The notes beneath the pieces are model-generated. The model searched no databases. It was not told the DNA's origin and worked only from the letters and a program-made list of their open reading frames with translations. DNA of 64,000 bases, taken from the NCBI GenBank assembly GCA_021029095.1, contig JAJOHG010000020.1, forward strand, positions 496,001 through 560,000. The letters run 5' to 3'. Shown piece by piece: positions 13,401-25,348 of the stretch. The position numbers and the translations under genes are program-made. Origin of the DNA: Phellopilus nigrolimitatus (lineage: Eukaryota > Basidiomycota > Agaricomycetes > Hymenochaetales > Hymenochaetaceae). Position 1 is the stretch's first letter. Each line of letters starts with the position of its first letter.

Positions 13401-16400
13401 ATCGCCTTTGCTATTGAGCGCACGCATATGTCAGGGGACGTGGGAGGCCGCTTCACGCTGTTTTCATACGGCCACCGCACATGGGCAGCTTTAGGCAACC
13501 CAAGCTTGAAAAGAACGTCGGGAGATGCGAGGCTAACGCAAAGCGGCCATGCCTGAATGGAGGAGTGGTACCACCAGCATGAGAGCGCAGAGCACGCCGC
13601 GTTGGCAACAAGAGCGAACTGTGTTGTTGTTGATTGGAAGGGGCTCGGTCTCCGAGGACAAGACGCCCCGTCCGAAATTGTGTTAATGTCGACTGAATGG
13701 GCTCTGTTTGAATTGAGCAGCTCTGAGCGTGTCCGAAGGCGCGCTGAGACACGCAAACGAGCCCACGAAGTACCCCGCAGAGATAAGATTGCAGATGCGT
13801 CACCCAGCGAAGCGACTGGCGCCGGATCCTCTGGAGATAAACATGCCATAAGCCCGCAGGGCCACGCGTGCCTTTAGGCATATAGCGTAAGTAGCTTAGA
13901 GCGTACGCAGCTGGGATCGGCAGAACGTTTAGCGAGCGCGCACGCAGTGCGCCCGGAGAGGCAGACGGAAGGGGCCACAGGCTCCAAGGGGGGACAATAG
14001 CTCGCGGACTTTCTGCGCACCCGAATGTCTCGCAGAGGCCTTGGCTGGTGCACGCACCAGCAACCGGATGTTGTAAAAGAGCCGTAAGCGGATATGTCTG
14101 TTTGACGGAGGGGATCCGTGTTTGGCCCCCGCGAGCGAGCATGCGTACAAATGTGTCTTGCTTGAAAATCAGGCCCAGGTCGGGAGAAGAGCGCCGTTTA
14201 TGCTCATAGTCTGGACTTGATGCGAACATACAATTTGAGGGAAGACAGACGGGCGATGGTCGGTTGCGGGCACTCAGCTTACGGCCTAATTCAACTGAGT
14301 GGGGGATGTGGCTTGGCCTGTTGATTCGATGCCAATATCGTAAAATCACTGCTCTCCTGCGCGCCTCGACAATCAGAGGTCTTACATGTAGACTCTGCTT
14401 CCCAGGTGAGGATAGCTATTCAAGGTCGCAGCTATATCCATCTTTGAAGCGAGCAAAGAGGAGAAGAAAGACGAAGGAAGCCGTCGGGAGGTACGCATTT
14501 CCGTGTGAGGTTCCTTCTCAGCGGGGTGCCTGCGGTTCTTTGACTTCTCATCCTCCGCGATTCTCGTTGATTGCTTTTTGATTGCTGAAAAACATCCTGG
14601 AGATTTGAGAAATTAGGTGCGAGCCAGACGCGTGCGCCGACTCCTGCAGGATCCTGACCAGGGCGGGATCGACGCTCGGCCTGGACCACAAATACGCAGA
14701 TCAGCGACGCTAATCGCTATACCGGGAACTGCCGAAGAGACGAGCTCAATCGCAAGCCACATCTGCAGGCAGCGGCGCGTATACGTAGTATGTCTTCTAA
14801 TTTGCACATGAGGCAAAAAAGATTGAAAGCACGGAGGCAGAGAATGCAAACTATAGCTAGCCTTCGCCGGTACGCCTATTCTGTCCTTTTCTCCTTTTCA
14901 CTGATCTTGTCAATAAGGAGAACAAGGACATCAGTATCATTTCTTATCTGAACGTTAACTGTCGTCGTCCATTCCCCTCTGCATTGCATGCCCATCTTTT
15001 CTTGGAGACGGTGGAGGACGTCGAGTTTGGTCTTACGGACATACGGACATTTTGGGAATGGCACCTGAGACCTGGATCGACTATCGACCATCGCGCGAAA
15101 TATTGGCAAATCTCATGATTGCGTTCATGGCAACACAGGAAGACACAAGCTAAGGGGGGTTGTCGAGTCAGAGATCAAATATCGCATGATGGATAGTAGA
15201 TACAATGCACTGTACATCATCACAAAGCACAAAGAAAGGAGACTTGTTCATTCATAAGTGACAGTGCGTTCACGTGTGCTCTTGTGTATCTATTGTATAA
15301 GGTTCGCATGGCGTATGTATACACACACGGTATACGGGCCACAGACGACGAGGAGCACGATGGCCAGGAGGCTCCACGGGTGAACCCGCTCTGGACCCGC
15401 GGGCAGACATCGGGCAAACGCGCAAGAGTGCGTCACGCCCACGTCAGCGCGAGCCATACGGCCGTCGCTCATTGGATGGCAGCAGGAAGTGCGGTGCGTC
15501 CATAATGTACATGTACATACAAGCCGGTTACATAAACGTATCTTGAATCGCTTGCAGAGCGACGGGGAGCCGGAAACATACCATGCCATGAGGAGGCGGG
15601 TAACGCGAGGTTGTTAGGCTGGATTACGCGACCCCTGTCGCGGATGGAAAGTAAATTGAAAGAGCGAACGGAACGTGGGTGGAATCCTGAAGGAGCCTGA
15701 AGGGAAGAGAGCGGCGAACTCGCGCCAGATCTGGAGGTAAGATGAGAACAGGAGGATAGCCCTCGGATCTGCACCTGATTGGCAGAGGCGAGCGACGTTC
15801 CGTTGCGTGCCGGGCAGCCGGGAGAAAATGGATCAAGCCAAATATGGGGTTTGTTTGAGCACCTCTGAAGCGGAAACGGAAACGGAAAAAGAAAAAGGCC
15901 TCGCCTCAGAAGTTTGCAAAGCAACCTGGACCCGTAGCATGCGGTCATCTTGGGTAAAAGATAGTGAAAAAGGTACATTATGTCAATCTATCCATACCCA
16001 GGTATACCCAGGTATGTCTGCAGTGCGAAAGCGGCGCCGGTACTGATGACTCGACTTGGATGGTGGAATCCTGGATGGAGAGGGATGGCGAGGCGAGATG
16101 TGTCCGGTCGGTGCACGGGAACTGGTCAGGCGGACTGTGAGCAGTGCGGGCCACGTAGACTGGGCTACGACGTGCAGGCCGCGATATCGGACAGGACAAC
16201 AAACCAGAAACACATGATCGCCGCTAGGGTTTAAACCTGAATAAACCCTTCTTGAAACGCGCATTGGGTCGACAAATCAGGCGAGTATCGTGCCGGCTCG
16301 TCCAAACAAGTAATTTGCGCCATATACCGCTTCCAGTGTTTACTTGCTGGTCCTTGCCAGTCCCACAACTCCCACAACTCTGACTTTGTCTTCCACCACC

Positions 16401-16782
16401 ACCTGCGCTATCTCGCCGCCCTCGCCGCAGCCGCCGTTCTTGACGCTGAGCATCCCGTTCGCCCTTCGTTGCTGCTGCCACACCGCGCGCTCCGTGCTCC
16501 GTCTCGACGCGCCACTTCTCGCGCGCTGCTACTTTGGCTAGCCTCCGTCCCATCTGTGCGAACGCACGGGGAATCTTCTTCCAGTTTAGCTCGGAAGCTC
16601 CCCCCGCTCACCTGATTGTTGTATCTCGCAGTCTCTTGCATTAATCTCTGCTGTCGGCGGCCCCGCACTGCTTCTTGTTCATGTGAACGGGAGGACCGAA
16701 CTCTGTCGGTGTTTACTTCAAGCGAACTGCGTCTAGCACAAATATCACGTATTCTGCTTGGCTTTTGCTTCCGTGCTGCTCT
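10456..16782. other. Long gene-poor, GC-rich region
   Basis: More than 6 kb without a protein I can support. It includes the likely 3' UTR of the Sfp1-like gene, GCC/GCG-rich runs near 10560-10830, CT-rich tracts near 11690-11745 and 11940-12060, and a diverged tandem repeat at 12439-12570. The longest open frame (13453-14349, minus, 298 codons) has no domain, no splice pattern and a composition like translated noncoding DNA. The CT-rich tracts could mark the start of a noncoding transcript, but nothing proves it. Confidence 0.55.
12439..12570. repeat. Two-copy diverged tandem repeat (about 66 bp unit)
   Basis: Unit 1 (12439-12505) and unit 2 (12506-12570) both run from gttcttgta through gtcataagaccg to gaacggactg, with several substitutions and two small indels between them. 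No coding or transposon context is seen; this is a local duplication in intergenic DNA. Confidence 0.8.
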
Positions 16783-19700
16783 ATGCTACATCTCGAGAGA
16801 CCCGTACTCTCGCTCGCGATTGATGCTGTCGTGAAGGTCGACAGCGAAGATGCATTGTGTGGTTTATTAACGCGTACGTTCCATTCATATGCATGCTCTT
16901 GTCACTTTCCTTAATCAACCATACTCCTTTTTTTTGTTCGTCATGCACACATAGTTTTCTCTAAATGCAAAGAGAACCTTGAGGATGGTGGTCGGCTCGA
17001 AAACATGGCTTGGAGGCTATGGCACGTCGAGCGTTCATCATCACATCTCTACCTCCCTCCCGCCCGGGCTCTCTCATCGCCCGGCTTGGTCGCATCAGTG
17101 CTCACGTCATCCTCCTCGAGCTCTTCAGAAGACGACTCAGATGGTTCGTCGGACGAAGCAAGCTGGGATCAGGATCAGCAAACAGCCATTCATGAAGACA
17201 CCGGAGGACACAAGGGGCTCAGTCCCACCCTATCGACCTCGCTCTCTCCATCAGCGGCTCCTCAAGGGGGGCATCCTCTTAAGCGGCGGAAAGCAAGCAG
17301 AAGATCGTCTTCTCCTACGTCAACTGCTTCGCAAAACGTGTCACCGTGCCGCCGTCCGTCTTTGTCTTCTCGTCGCACGCATTCAAATACGTCTATCGGC
17401 AAAATCATGGCAGATCTCCTCCCGGAAAAGCTGGACGTATACGGCTCAAAGCGGGTTCCGTCGCAAGGGACGCTGAGCGAGCAAAGTCGCTGGCGCGAAA
17501 GCTCGCTGACACTCCGCAGCAGCACCAGCGAGGTGCCTGCTGTGATCGTGATGCCGGATGTGCCTGTCGAGCACACTCGTGCGTCGTCGCCGCAACAGAG
17601 TCCTCACTATGATAGGAATATGCGCTTTCCTACTGTGGTAATCGTAAATCCCACGCCACATCCTACCCCGCCTATGACCCCGCAGGTCTCACCACCGCCT
17701 ACCTCACCTCCGAACAGCGCGATCATGGGTCACTTCACGCGCCGCGATACATTATCGGTGGCTACTCGTATACCTGTCATCTCGTCTTCGTCGTTGCCTC
17801 CAACGCCAGAGTCAATCGAACAGAAATCTACCATTGAGGACCGCCCGCCACCTCGTTCCGAAGCCACGCCCACACCCACCTCCCTGCTTCCTCCGGTGTC
17901 AGGCCCGAGGACCAACGGGCGCCCCAATGGCGCGGGCGTGGGCATAGTTATGCCCGCGCACCCGATTGGGTCGGCTATCACTAATCATATGTTAGGGAAG
18001 GGCAACGCGAATGGGTCGGGTGACAACGGGCACAAGCTCGGCGCGGGGGCGCCGGGCGGCGCGTCGCTTAACCCGCCCGAACGCAAGTTCTTCATCGCGC
18101 AGCATGGCAGTCCCGACGGCGACTCACCCGACACGAGTGCGTCATCCCAGGTCGGCTCGCAGTCCGCGCTTAGCATGAGTATTGCGACATCATCAGTGGC
18201 CGATAACAGAGCCACAGCTGCCACTGCGGCCGCTTGCGAACCGGCCAGTGTCGCTTCGCGCGCAAGTGTAAGCACAGCGCGTTCGCACAGCAGCAATGGC
18301 TCGAGCTCGCGAAACGGTCTGAGGATGAAGTGTCGGAAGGGGGCGGCAGCAGTCACAAAGGGGAAGGGGAAAGAGGGCCGACATGGCACAACGCATTTGC
18401 AACGCACACATTCTGGCGGGCGGATTCATCCTCATCTAGGTGTCGGGGGGTTGTCGGGCGGGACGATACAACGGAGCAAGGTTGGTGGGCGCACGGCGGC
18501 TGCTACTGCGGCGGCATGCTGCCGCAGCTGCGAGCCACTTTGGACAACAGTTAAACGCACGACCACACCACGGTGCGGTTACGAGTGGAGTCTCGATGCA
18601 CCCTCCTTCACCTGCACCGTCACAACCGTCCGCTCAACCGCAGAAGCCTAACTGGAGTTTCGTCGAAAGGGAAGCACTCGAAGTCGCCTGCAAGGTCGAG
18701 CTCGTCCCAGCGGCGCTCTTCTACACAATCAAATCCGAAGACAGTGAATGGCGGAACGTCCTTGAAGACGCGTTCGCCATCGGCGACTGCTGGATTGAAG
18801 GTGAACGGAGGGGTTTTCCCCGAGCCGTCGTCAAAACAGCGGAAGATCGAGTTTGCAGATGATTCCGACTTACTCGACGGACTGAAGAGTGGGATACGGA
18901 GGACGGCTCGGAGGAGGCTGAGCGCACGAACGGAGAGATTGCTCCCTCCGCCGCGGATCGCAAGCTTGCGGAGGCAGCAGCAGAGGCGCAAAGGCAAAGA
19001 GACCTTTTTGCGAAGGTCGATCGCCGCTCTTACACGAATCTCAACCGTACAAACTCTGGCCTGCTTTCTTCGATATTCCATCCCGACCCCACGCTCTTCC
19101 CTGCGGACCATCCGTATAGGCATAGCCAGTCGACGCAGGACATCCTCGCGCAGCCAGGCCGTCCGCTTTACCAACCCGCACCTCTGCAACCGTCGAAGAG
19201 CACCACTGCTATGCCCGTCGCGGCTGCTGTCAACGCGGAGGGCGTTGGCTCACCGAATACCGGTCGAAAGAGGTCTCCTCTTCGTCTGAAAGGGCCGACC
19301 GGAGGAGGTAGAAGAAAGCGATTCGGGCGAGGACGATGAAGAGAACAAAGTGCAGATCTCGGCAAGCGTTGCTGAGCAGCGGCTCGCCGCGCTGCACAAG
19401 GGAAAGCGGCCTGCGCAGCCATCTCAGCTATCCCAACAGCACCCCGCGCCTCAACCCCAAAGACAAAACTCGCTTCCGCCTGTCCCGCCGGCTCAGGGTT
19501 CGCGCTACGGTCTCCCAAGCGTAGGTCCGTCGCAGCTCTCTCGCGTAGCGACTGCGCCACTTGGTTACCCGTACAATCTGCCTCCACCAATGCCTCCGTC
19601 TACGCCGCGCACGACACGCAGGAACATGCTCACTCACGAGCTGTCGGAGAGCCTAAGGCGGAACCTGCTCTGGGAACGACAAGTGAGCAAGCAGCGACCG

Positions 19701-19979
19701 ATGGGACTTGGGCGAAGGGCACTTACTGGCAATGCCCCACCCAATCCCCCGTCCAACCCCCCGCCTTCGAACGGCGTGTTAGGCAACCCCTGAAGCCGTT
19801 GACGAGCAGCACAACTACAACGGCGGGTGACAGGGGCGGGCGGGCCCGCTCCGCCCTCTGCTAACGGCAGCGGGGGCGCGAACGATGCCCAGACTAGCGA
19901 GAACGTGGATCCGCGTAGGCAGAAGGCTCTAGCTCGTAATCGCAGCTGGGCGGATAATTACCACGCTGCGGGATGGTGA
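16783..19979 (+). CDS. DUF1752 (AreA GATA-like) / DUF3295 regulator, multiply frame-broken
   Basis: Exon 1 (16783-16873) gives MLHLERPVLSLAIDAV and ends in DALCGLLT; after an intron (16874-16954) the next exon continues FSKCKE then NLEDGGRLENMAWRLWHVE. This is the DUF1752 domain found at the N-terminus of AreA-type nitrogen regulators. A long Ser/Pro/Thr-rich region follows. The C-terminal half carries DUF3295 hallmarks: QRQRDLFAKVDRRSYTNLNR, DHPYRHSQSTQDIL, VQISASVAEQRLAALHKGKR, LSESLRRNLLWERQVSK, and the closing RNRSWADNYHAAGW. These pieces lie in different frames. I see breaks near 18480-18540, 18653 (extra base), 18876-18883 (missing base), 19289-19291 (extra A), 19785-19790 and 19825-19845. 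The frames abut directly, so introns do not explain them. Either assembly indels or a decaying gene; protein conservation favours the former. Probable nuclear regulator; function inferred only from family. Confidence 0.8.
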
Positions 19980-21259
19980 TGTGTACTCATCATGCCTCTT
20001 CTTTCTTTTCTTTTTCTTTTTTTTTTTTCTTCTTTCTTTCTTTCTTTTATCCTCAGTCCTTTCCTGCTTTATCTGTGCTTTTATTCCCGGCCTCGCTTTC
20101 TTATCCTCCTTTCTTACTCTCTCTGGGGTTTGTGTTGTACATTCTTAGCGCTTTCCTCACCTGCTATGCAGATAACTTACTGTTCAGGACCACTTTGCTC
20201 CGGTATATTTGTGTTATAGCCTGCAGGCATATCCTGTGTTGGTCCGTATTCCCTCTCATACTCATACCTTTGGGTTTGCTGGCTCTCTTGTGTTGCCATT
20301 TGCCCACCATCTGCTCGCGTCATCCTTTCGCTTTAATCCATCCATCGCTCGTCTCCTCCATCCAATCCTTTCGTCCTCATTGCCCATCAATTATCCAGCC
20401 AACCAACCAATCGATCGATCATCACCATCGCTTTTTTATTCTTTCTCTTCACCTTCCCTCTTCTTTCCTCGCATCCGCTTCTCTTTATCCTTGCTACCCA
20501 TCCTTTCTTGCAATTTGACTCGGCACTCGTAACGAAACCTCTGCAAAGTCCTACGTCCTACTCCTGCAAGCGCTGTCCGCTGTCTTCACACCTGTATCAT
20601 GACACGTACCATATAATCTTACAGCTTGTACTTAGTGACCAAAGCATTTCTCCAACTGGAATTTCTTTTCTTTCAATAAAATGAGTAAAACAAAATGACG
20701 AGTTCAGAACTGGACGTCCGCCGACCGCGGAAAACTGATGATCTGTGTGTGAAGCAAAAACTTATGTGCATGGTGGCGTGAGCCAATTGCACGATGCCAC
20801 CGGTTATCTTGAGCTTCCGAATGTTTAGGAACGAGTATGGCGTGGAGCCCCCATCATGTCGTTAGTGACTCGATGTCGTTTCTGACTCGTATGGACTGTT
20901 GATGTGTATTACTTTGAGTGTGTCCACTCAACTAGCCTGAAACCCTTTATCGGATTTTCAATCCCCTTCGAGCCAATGGCATCCTCGATTCGGCAAGTAC
21001 TGCCGAGTTCGCATATCGAAGTTCCAATTCTAAATGTGGTAGTTTTTGCCGGATTGTTCAATCTGTTGTCACCGGAAGGCAGATGACGCATTTGCCGAGT
21101 GTACGCGTGCGCTGACGGCCACCGGGATCTGCCGCTACGGCGCCGAAATGCTGCGCGCTCTGACTAGTCTTAGTCCTGCTCACTCTAGACCACGCCACCA
21201 CCACCACGATCTATAGCCCAATCTATAAACCCGACTTTAGACTTAAACTAGGAGCGTTA
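19980..21259. other. Intergenic region with pyrimidine-rich 3' UTR
   Basis: Directly after the stop there is a polypyrimidine tract (19996-20050, T and C only), then a long CT-rich stretch that is probably the 3' UTR, with a canonical AATAAA at about 20675-20680. The promoter of the downstream Zn2Cys6 gene occupies the right end. No gene is seen. Confidence 0.5.
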
Positions 21260-24200
21260 ATGTCGTCTGGAGAAGAGGACGTCAACGACGACGGCCAAGG
21301 CGTCGGCCAAGAGTCCAAGAAGAGGAGGATCCAGCGCGCCTGCGACACTTGCAGACGGAAAAAGAGTGAGCAGATGGCTCGCGAACTTGAGAAAGACATG
21401 ATGCTCTAACTCTCTCATTGCTGCAGTTCGCTGTATGTTCTTTCCGCGAGATCGTGGCGTCTTGTTTTAAAGGCTTCGCTCACCACAGGTGATGGCGGCC
21501 AAATGCCCAATAATCGCTGCTCGAATTGCACTGCCTACAACTTCGACTGCACCTACATAGAGGCCGCTAAGGTGCGCAGACGCAAGCTTTTCGTGCCAAT
21601 TTGCGTCTAATCTTATCTATAGAAACGTGGTCCTCCGAAAGGGTGAGCACGGTGGTCTTGCAGGTTACGGCTCAGACTAAACGCCTTTTAGATATGTGGA
21701 GAGCCTAGAAAATAGACTTGAAAGCATGGAGAAGCTTTTGCAGCGGGTGAGGAAGCTTCTAAAACGACCGATCTTACCAATTCTCATCTGCTGCAGCTTT
21801 GTCCCGATGCCGACTTCACACAAGAATTGGGAACTCACATCGACCGCGATACTTGGGCGAATGACAGGCGTTCGTTGGATAGCATGATGCCATCACGAGG
21901 AAGCCGCCAAAGCTCTCCTAGTCGCAGGTTCTCGACGGGCGCCGCCCCTTCCAATGCCGCTATCGGAAGCCTGTCTGTAAACCCAGACGATCTCGCGCCT
22001 AGCGACGACGAAGTAGAACATGCAACTCTCACTGAAGGGCTGAAGCGCCTCGCGATGGAGCCCGTTGGATCGCCGATTCCATGGCAAGTCCAGCGGTGTC
22101 ATGCTCGTCCAGGCCGCTATGAACCTGAAGCGGGAGCTCGCGGGACCGAACGTTCCCAAGGACCGCGCTGGACCTTTGCCCATGCGACGCGCGGAATTCT
22201 GGTCACCGCACCCCGTAAGTGCATCCCCACTTCTGCGTTGTCTCATTATGTGTCTTTGTAACTGCTGAACTTATGACGTCTTTCGTGACGACCGCTAGTG
22301 GGAGATGATTACTGAAGAGCATATCGTGCGATACCATTACCCACCGGAGGATCTTATACCTTCACTTGTCGAAATTTATTTTACTTCGATGAACCCATAC
22401 ATGCCCATTTTGCACCGGCCTTCCTTCGAACGTGCCCTCTTGGACCGACGCCATCACACCGACATCGGATTTGGGTCTGTTGTCATGCTCGTATGCTCTC
22501 TCGGTGCACGCTGGTCTGATGATCCACGCTGCTGCCTCGAGAACACGTCGAAGCACTCGGCTGGATGGAAGTGGTTTGATCAAGTTGAGGTTCATCGAAA
22601 ATCATTTATGGGACCGCCGAGGTTGTATGATCTACAGATATACGCTGTTAGTCTCGGATTCTTTATAAATATAGGATAGGCTTGTTACTGAATTTTTTTT
22701 CTTTTAGCTTTCCTCGCTCTTCCTGCAAAGTTCTTCGTCCCCGCAGTCTTCGTGGACGATGGTTGGTATCGGTATACGCCTTGCGCAGGATGTCGGTGCC
22801 CACCGTCGCAAAGTTTATAATGCTCCCTTGAGTGTAGAATCTGAACTCTGGAAGCGGGCATTTTGGTAACATCTCGTAATTCTATAATCGAAATAACTTT
22901 GCTGACTGAACTATTCAGGGTCCTTGTTGGACTCGATAGGTTCGGCAGTGCCGCGCTTGGTCGTCCCTGTGCTATTCAAGACGAAGAGTGCGCTCTTCTC
23001 CTAAACTGTCTTCTCCCAGTCCGAATTGAAAATTCTTGCTTTATTTTCTAGTTTTGATTTGGACCTTCCTCTTGAGGTTGATGACGAGTACTGGGAACAC
23101 CCGGACCCAACCCAAGAGTTCAAGCAGCCTCCTGGCGTGCCGTGTAGCATATCATTCTTCAATAGTTTTCTCAAACTGAATCAAATTCTGGCATTCGCTT
23201 TGCGTACTATTGTGAGTTATTCAGACATAACTATGTGTCATTCATCGCTTGACACAACTATGCGTAGTATTCGATTAATAAATCGAAAATTCTCTTGGGA
23301 TTCGTCGGCCCGCAATGGGAGCAACACATTGTCGCTGAACTAGATTCTGCTTTGAATAAGTGGATAGATACTGTCCCTGATCATCGTAAGTTGTTGGTAA
23401 TGTTCTTTTAACAAAACACTGACATTATAACAGTTCGCTGGGACCCTCATCGCGAGAACCTGCTTCACTTCAACCAATCCGCTGCGCTATACGCCACGTA
23501 CTACCATCTGCAGATTCTCATCCACCGCCCCTTCATTCCCTCACCGCGCAAGCCCTCTCCACTAACGTTCCCCTCCTTGGCAATTTGTACGAACGCCGCG
23601 CGGTCGTGTAGCCATGTCACGGATATCTGTCGCCAGCGGAGCAGCTTCCCGCTTTCACAGATTCAGATAGCCGCGTTCTCATCTGGTGTCGTGCTGCTGC
23701 TCAACATCTGGGGCGCGAAGAAGTCGGGCACGTTCGTAGACTCTGGCAAGCAGATGGCGGACGTGCACAAGTGCATGCAGGTGTTGCGTTGCATGGAGGA
23801 GCGGTTAGTGTTCTGTCGTAAAAGTAATACAGTGCAAACTTTACTCATAAACGTGACATCCACAGCTTCATATCTGCCGGACGGTTATGGTGTGTGCATT
23901 CATCGTTTACCCGCTCTTCATAGCATTATAGCTTACATTTCTCTCATTACTCCAGGGACATTCTTAACGAGCTCGCTTGCGCCGGAGACATTCCTGTTGA
24001 TAACACTCCACCTCTGAGCAACAACAAACGGGAGCGAGGACGGGATAGTCCTATTCTGAACGGGTCAAGTTCGACACTCGGCCATCTGCCAGCACCGAGT
24101 GGTCCTGACGGTGCCCGCCCTATTGCAGGCAGAAGAGGCCTTGGATCGGCTTCCGGCGCGGGTCTCGGTGCCGCGCAGATGCCGCCGCCCGCCGGTTCCT

Positions 24201-24821
24201 CTCCCGCTGCCGGGGCTAGTGGACTGCCGTATGATACAAATCACCTGGGGCGCCCAAACCCAGAGCTCAACATGCAAGGTTCAGGGGCCGCGCCTCTTCC
24301 GTGGGTTCCGGGACATTCAGGTCAGCCGTCGACTTCCGCAACGGCAGGCGCAGGGCCGAGCGGCATGTCGAACATGGCCGCGCAGCAGCAGCACATGTTC
24401 TCCTCGTCCTCTATGCCGAACTTGAACATCTTCGACCTGTTCCAGTCCGACCCCGGGATGTTCAACGTACCGATGATGGAACAGGGCTACGTGCCGAGCT
24501 TGGGGGCGTCTGCGCAGCATGGAGCGAGCGAGGGCGTGCAGAAGGCGTCTGCGTATGGGCAGCCTCTTGCAGATCCGGCGGCGCGCCTTTCGGATGGATA
24601 CGGGCAGTTGGATGGGACGGTGCCCTCAGTTAACGAGGCGCTGCAGATGTGGTCTTCGGCACCGACAGGCTTTGAGTGAGACCTTTCGAACTTACCTTGG
24701 AATGATGCTGACGCCTGCTCGCCCTTTCCTCCCTAGTCTGGAAGACTGGGGTTCTTATATTCACAACGTCAGTGGTGCTGGCGGTAGCAACCAACAGAAC
24801 TCTCCTCATTCGCAAGGATGA
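21260..24821 (+). CDS. Zn2Cys6 fungal-specific transcription factor
   Basis: Start MSSGEEDVNDDGQG, then an acidic/basic leader and the binuclear zinc cluster RACDTCRRKK-IRCDGG-NRCSNCTAYNFDC, split by at least two short introns, followed by the linker KRGPPKGYVESLENRLESMEKLL, a short coiled-coil dimerisation element. The fungal_trans (middle homology) domain is clear: ITEEHIVRYHYPPEDL, YMPILHRPSFERALLDRR, WTMVGIGIRLAQDVGAHRRK, ESELWKRAFWVLVGLDR, ALGRPCAIQDEE. The C-terminal third is a Gly/Ser/Pro-rich activation-type region ending in HSQG. About ten exons. One frame break: an extra C in the CCC run at 22061-22063 shifts LKRLAMEP away from LDRRFHGKSSGVMLVQAA, which must follow it. Nuclear DNA-binding regulator; target genes unknown. 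The adjacent galactose genes could be targets, but that is speculation. Confidence 0.87.
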
Positions 24822-25348
24822 ACAGCCCAAGCCGTGCCTCGAGGCTCGAAGGCACCATAGACGTTACGATGATATCTTTGGTTTTGAGCAAATCAAATAA
24901 CGATGTATTACAGCCTTGTTTATTTCTTCAGCGTCGTCTTGTATATTTCTGGGCCGGCGCTTCTTGAGGTATTTCTATAATGTATTTTGTATCGGTTCTT
25001 TGAGAGCGCACAATTCAGACTGAACTACCCGGTCATGTGTACGTGCGTATGATATAGGATAGGCTGAGGATTCTAGTTTGATAATGCTTTGTGATTTGGA
25101 TTACATAGCTACATAAATAGCAGCTTTGAATCTATGCACGTCTGTATCTAGGTTTCCGTTCGTCATTGAAAAAGTGCTTTGGCTTTTAGATTTCGACGGA
25201 ACCGACGCGTGAATGCGCTTCGCCTGTGCTCACAAAAGCACATTTGCAACAGATGTAGAGTCAGTATGGTATTTGAGTACAGTGGATCGTCTGGTTACAT
25301 AAAACAAGTTTGGTCTGCCCAATTCCTTTCCTTTCCTCTTGTCGATGC
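24822..25348. other. Convergent intergenic region
   Basis: The 3' ends of the Zn2Cys6 gene and the mutarotase gene converge here. AT-rich sequence; no gene or repeat recognised. Confidence 0.5.

Noticed and set aside
13453..14349. 298-codon minus-strand open frame
   Set aside because: No domain, no splice signals, composition like translated GC-rich noncoding DNA, and overlapping frames of similar quality on both strands.
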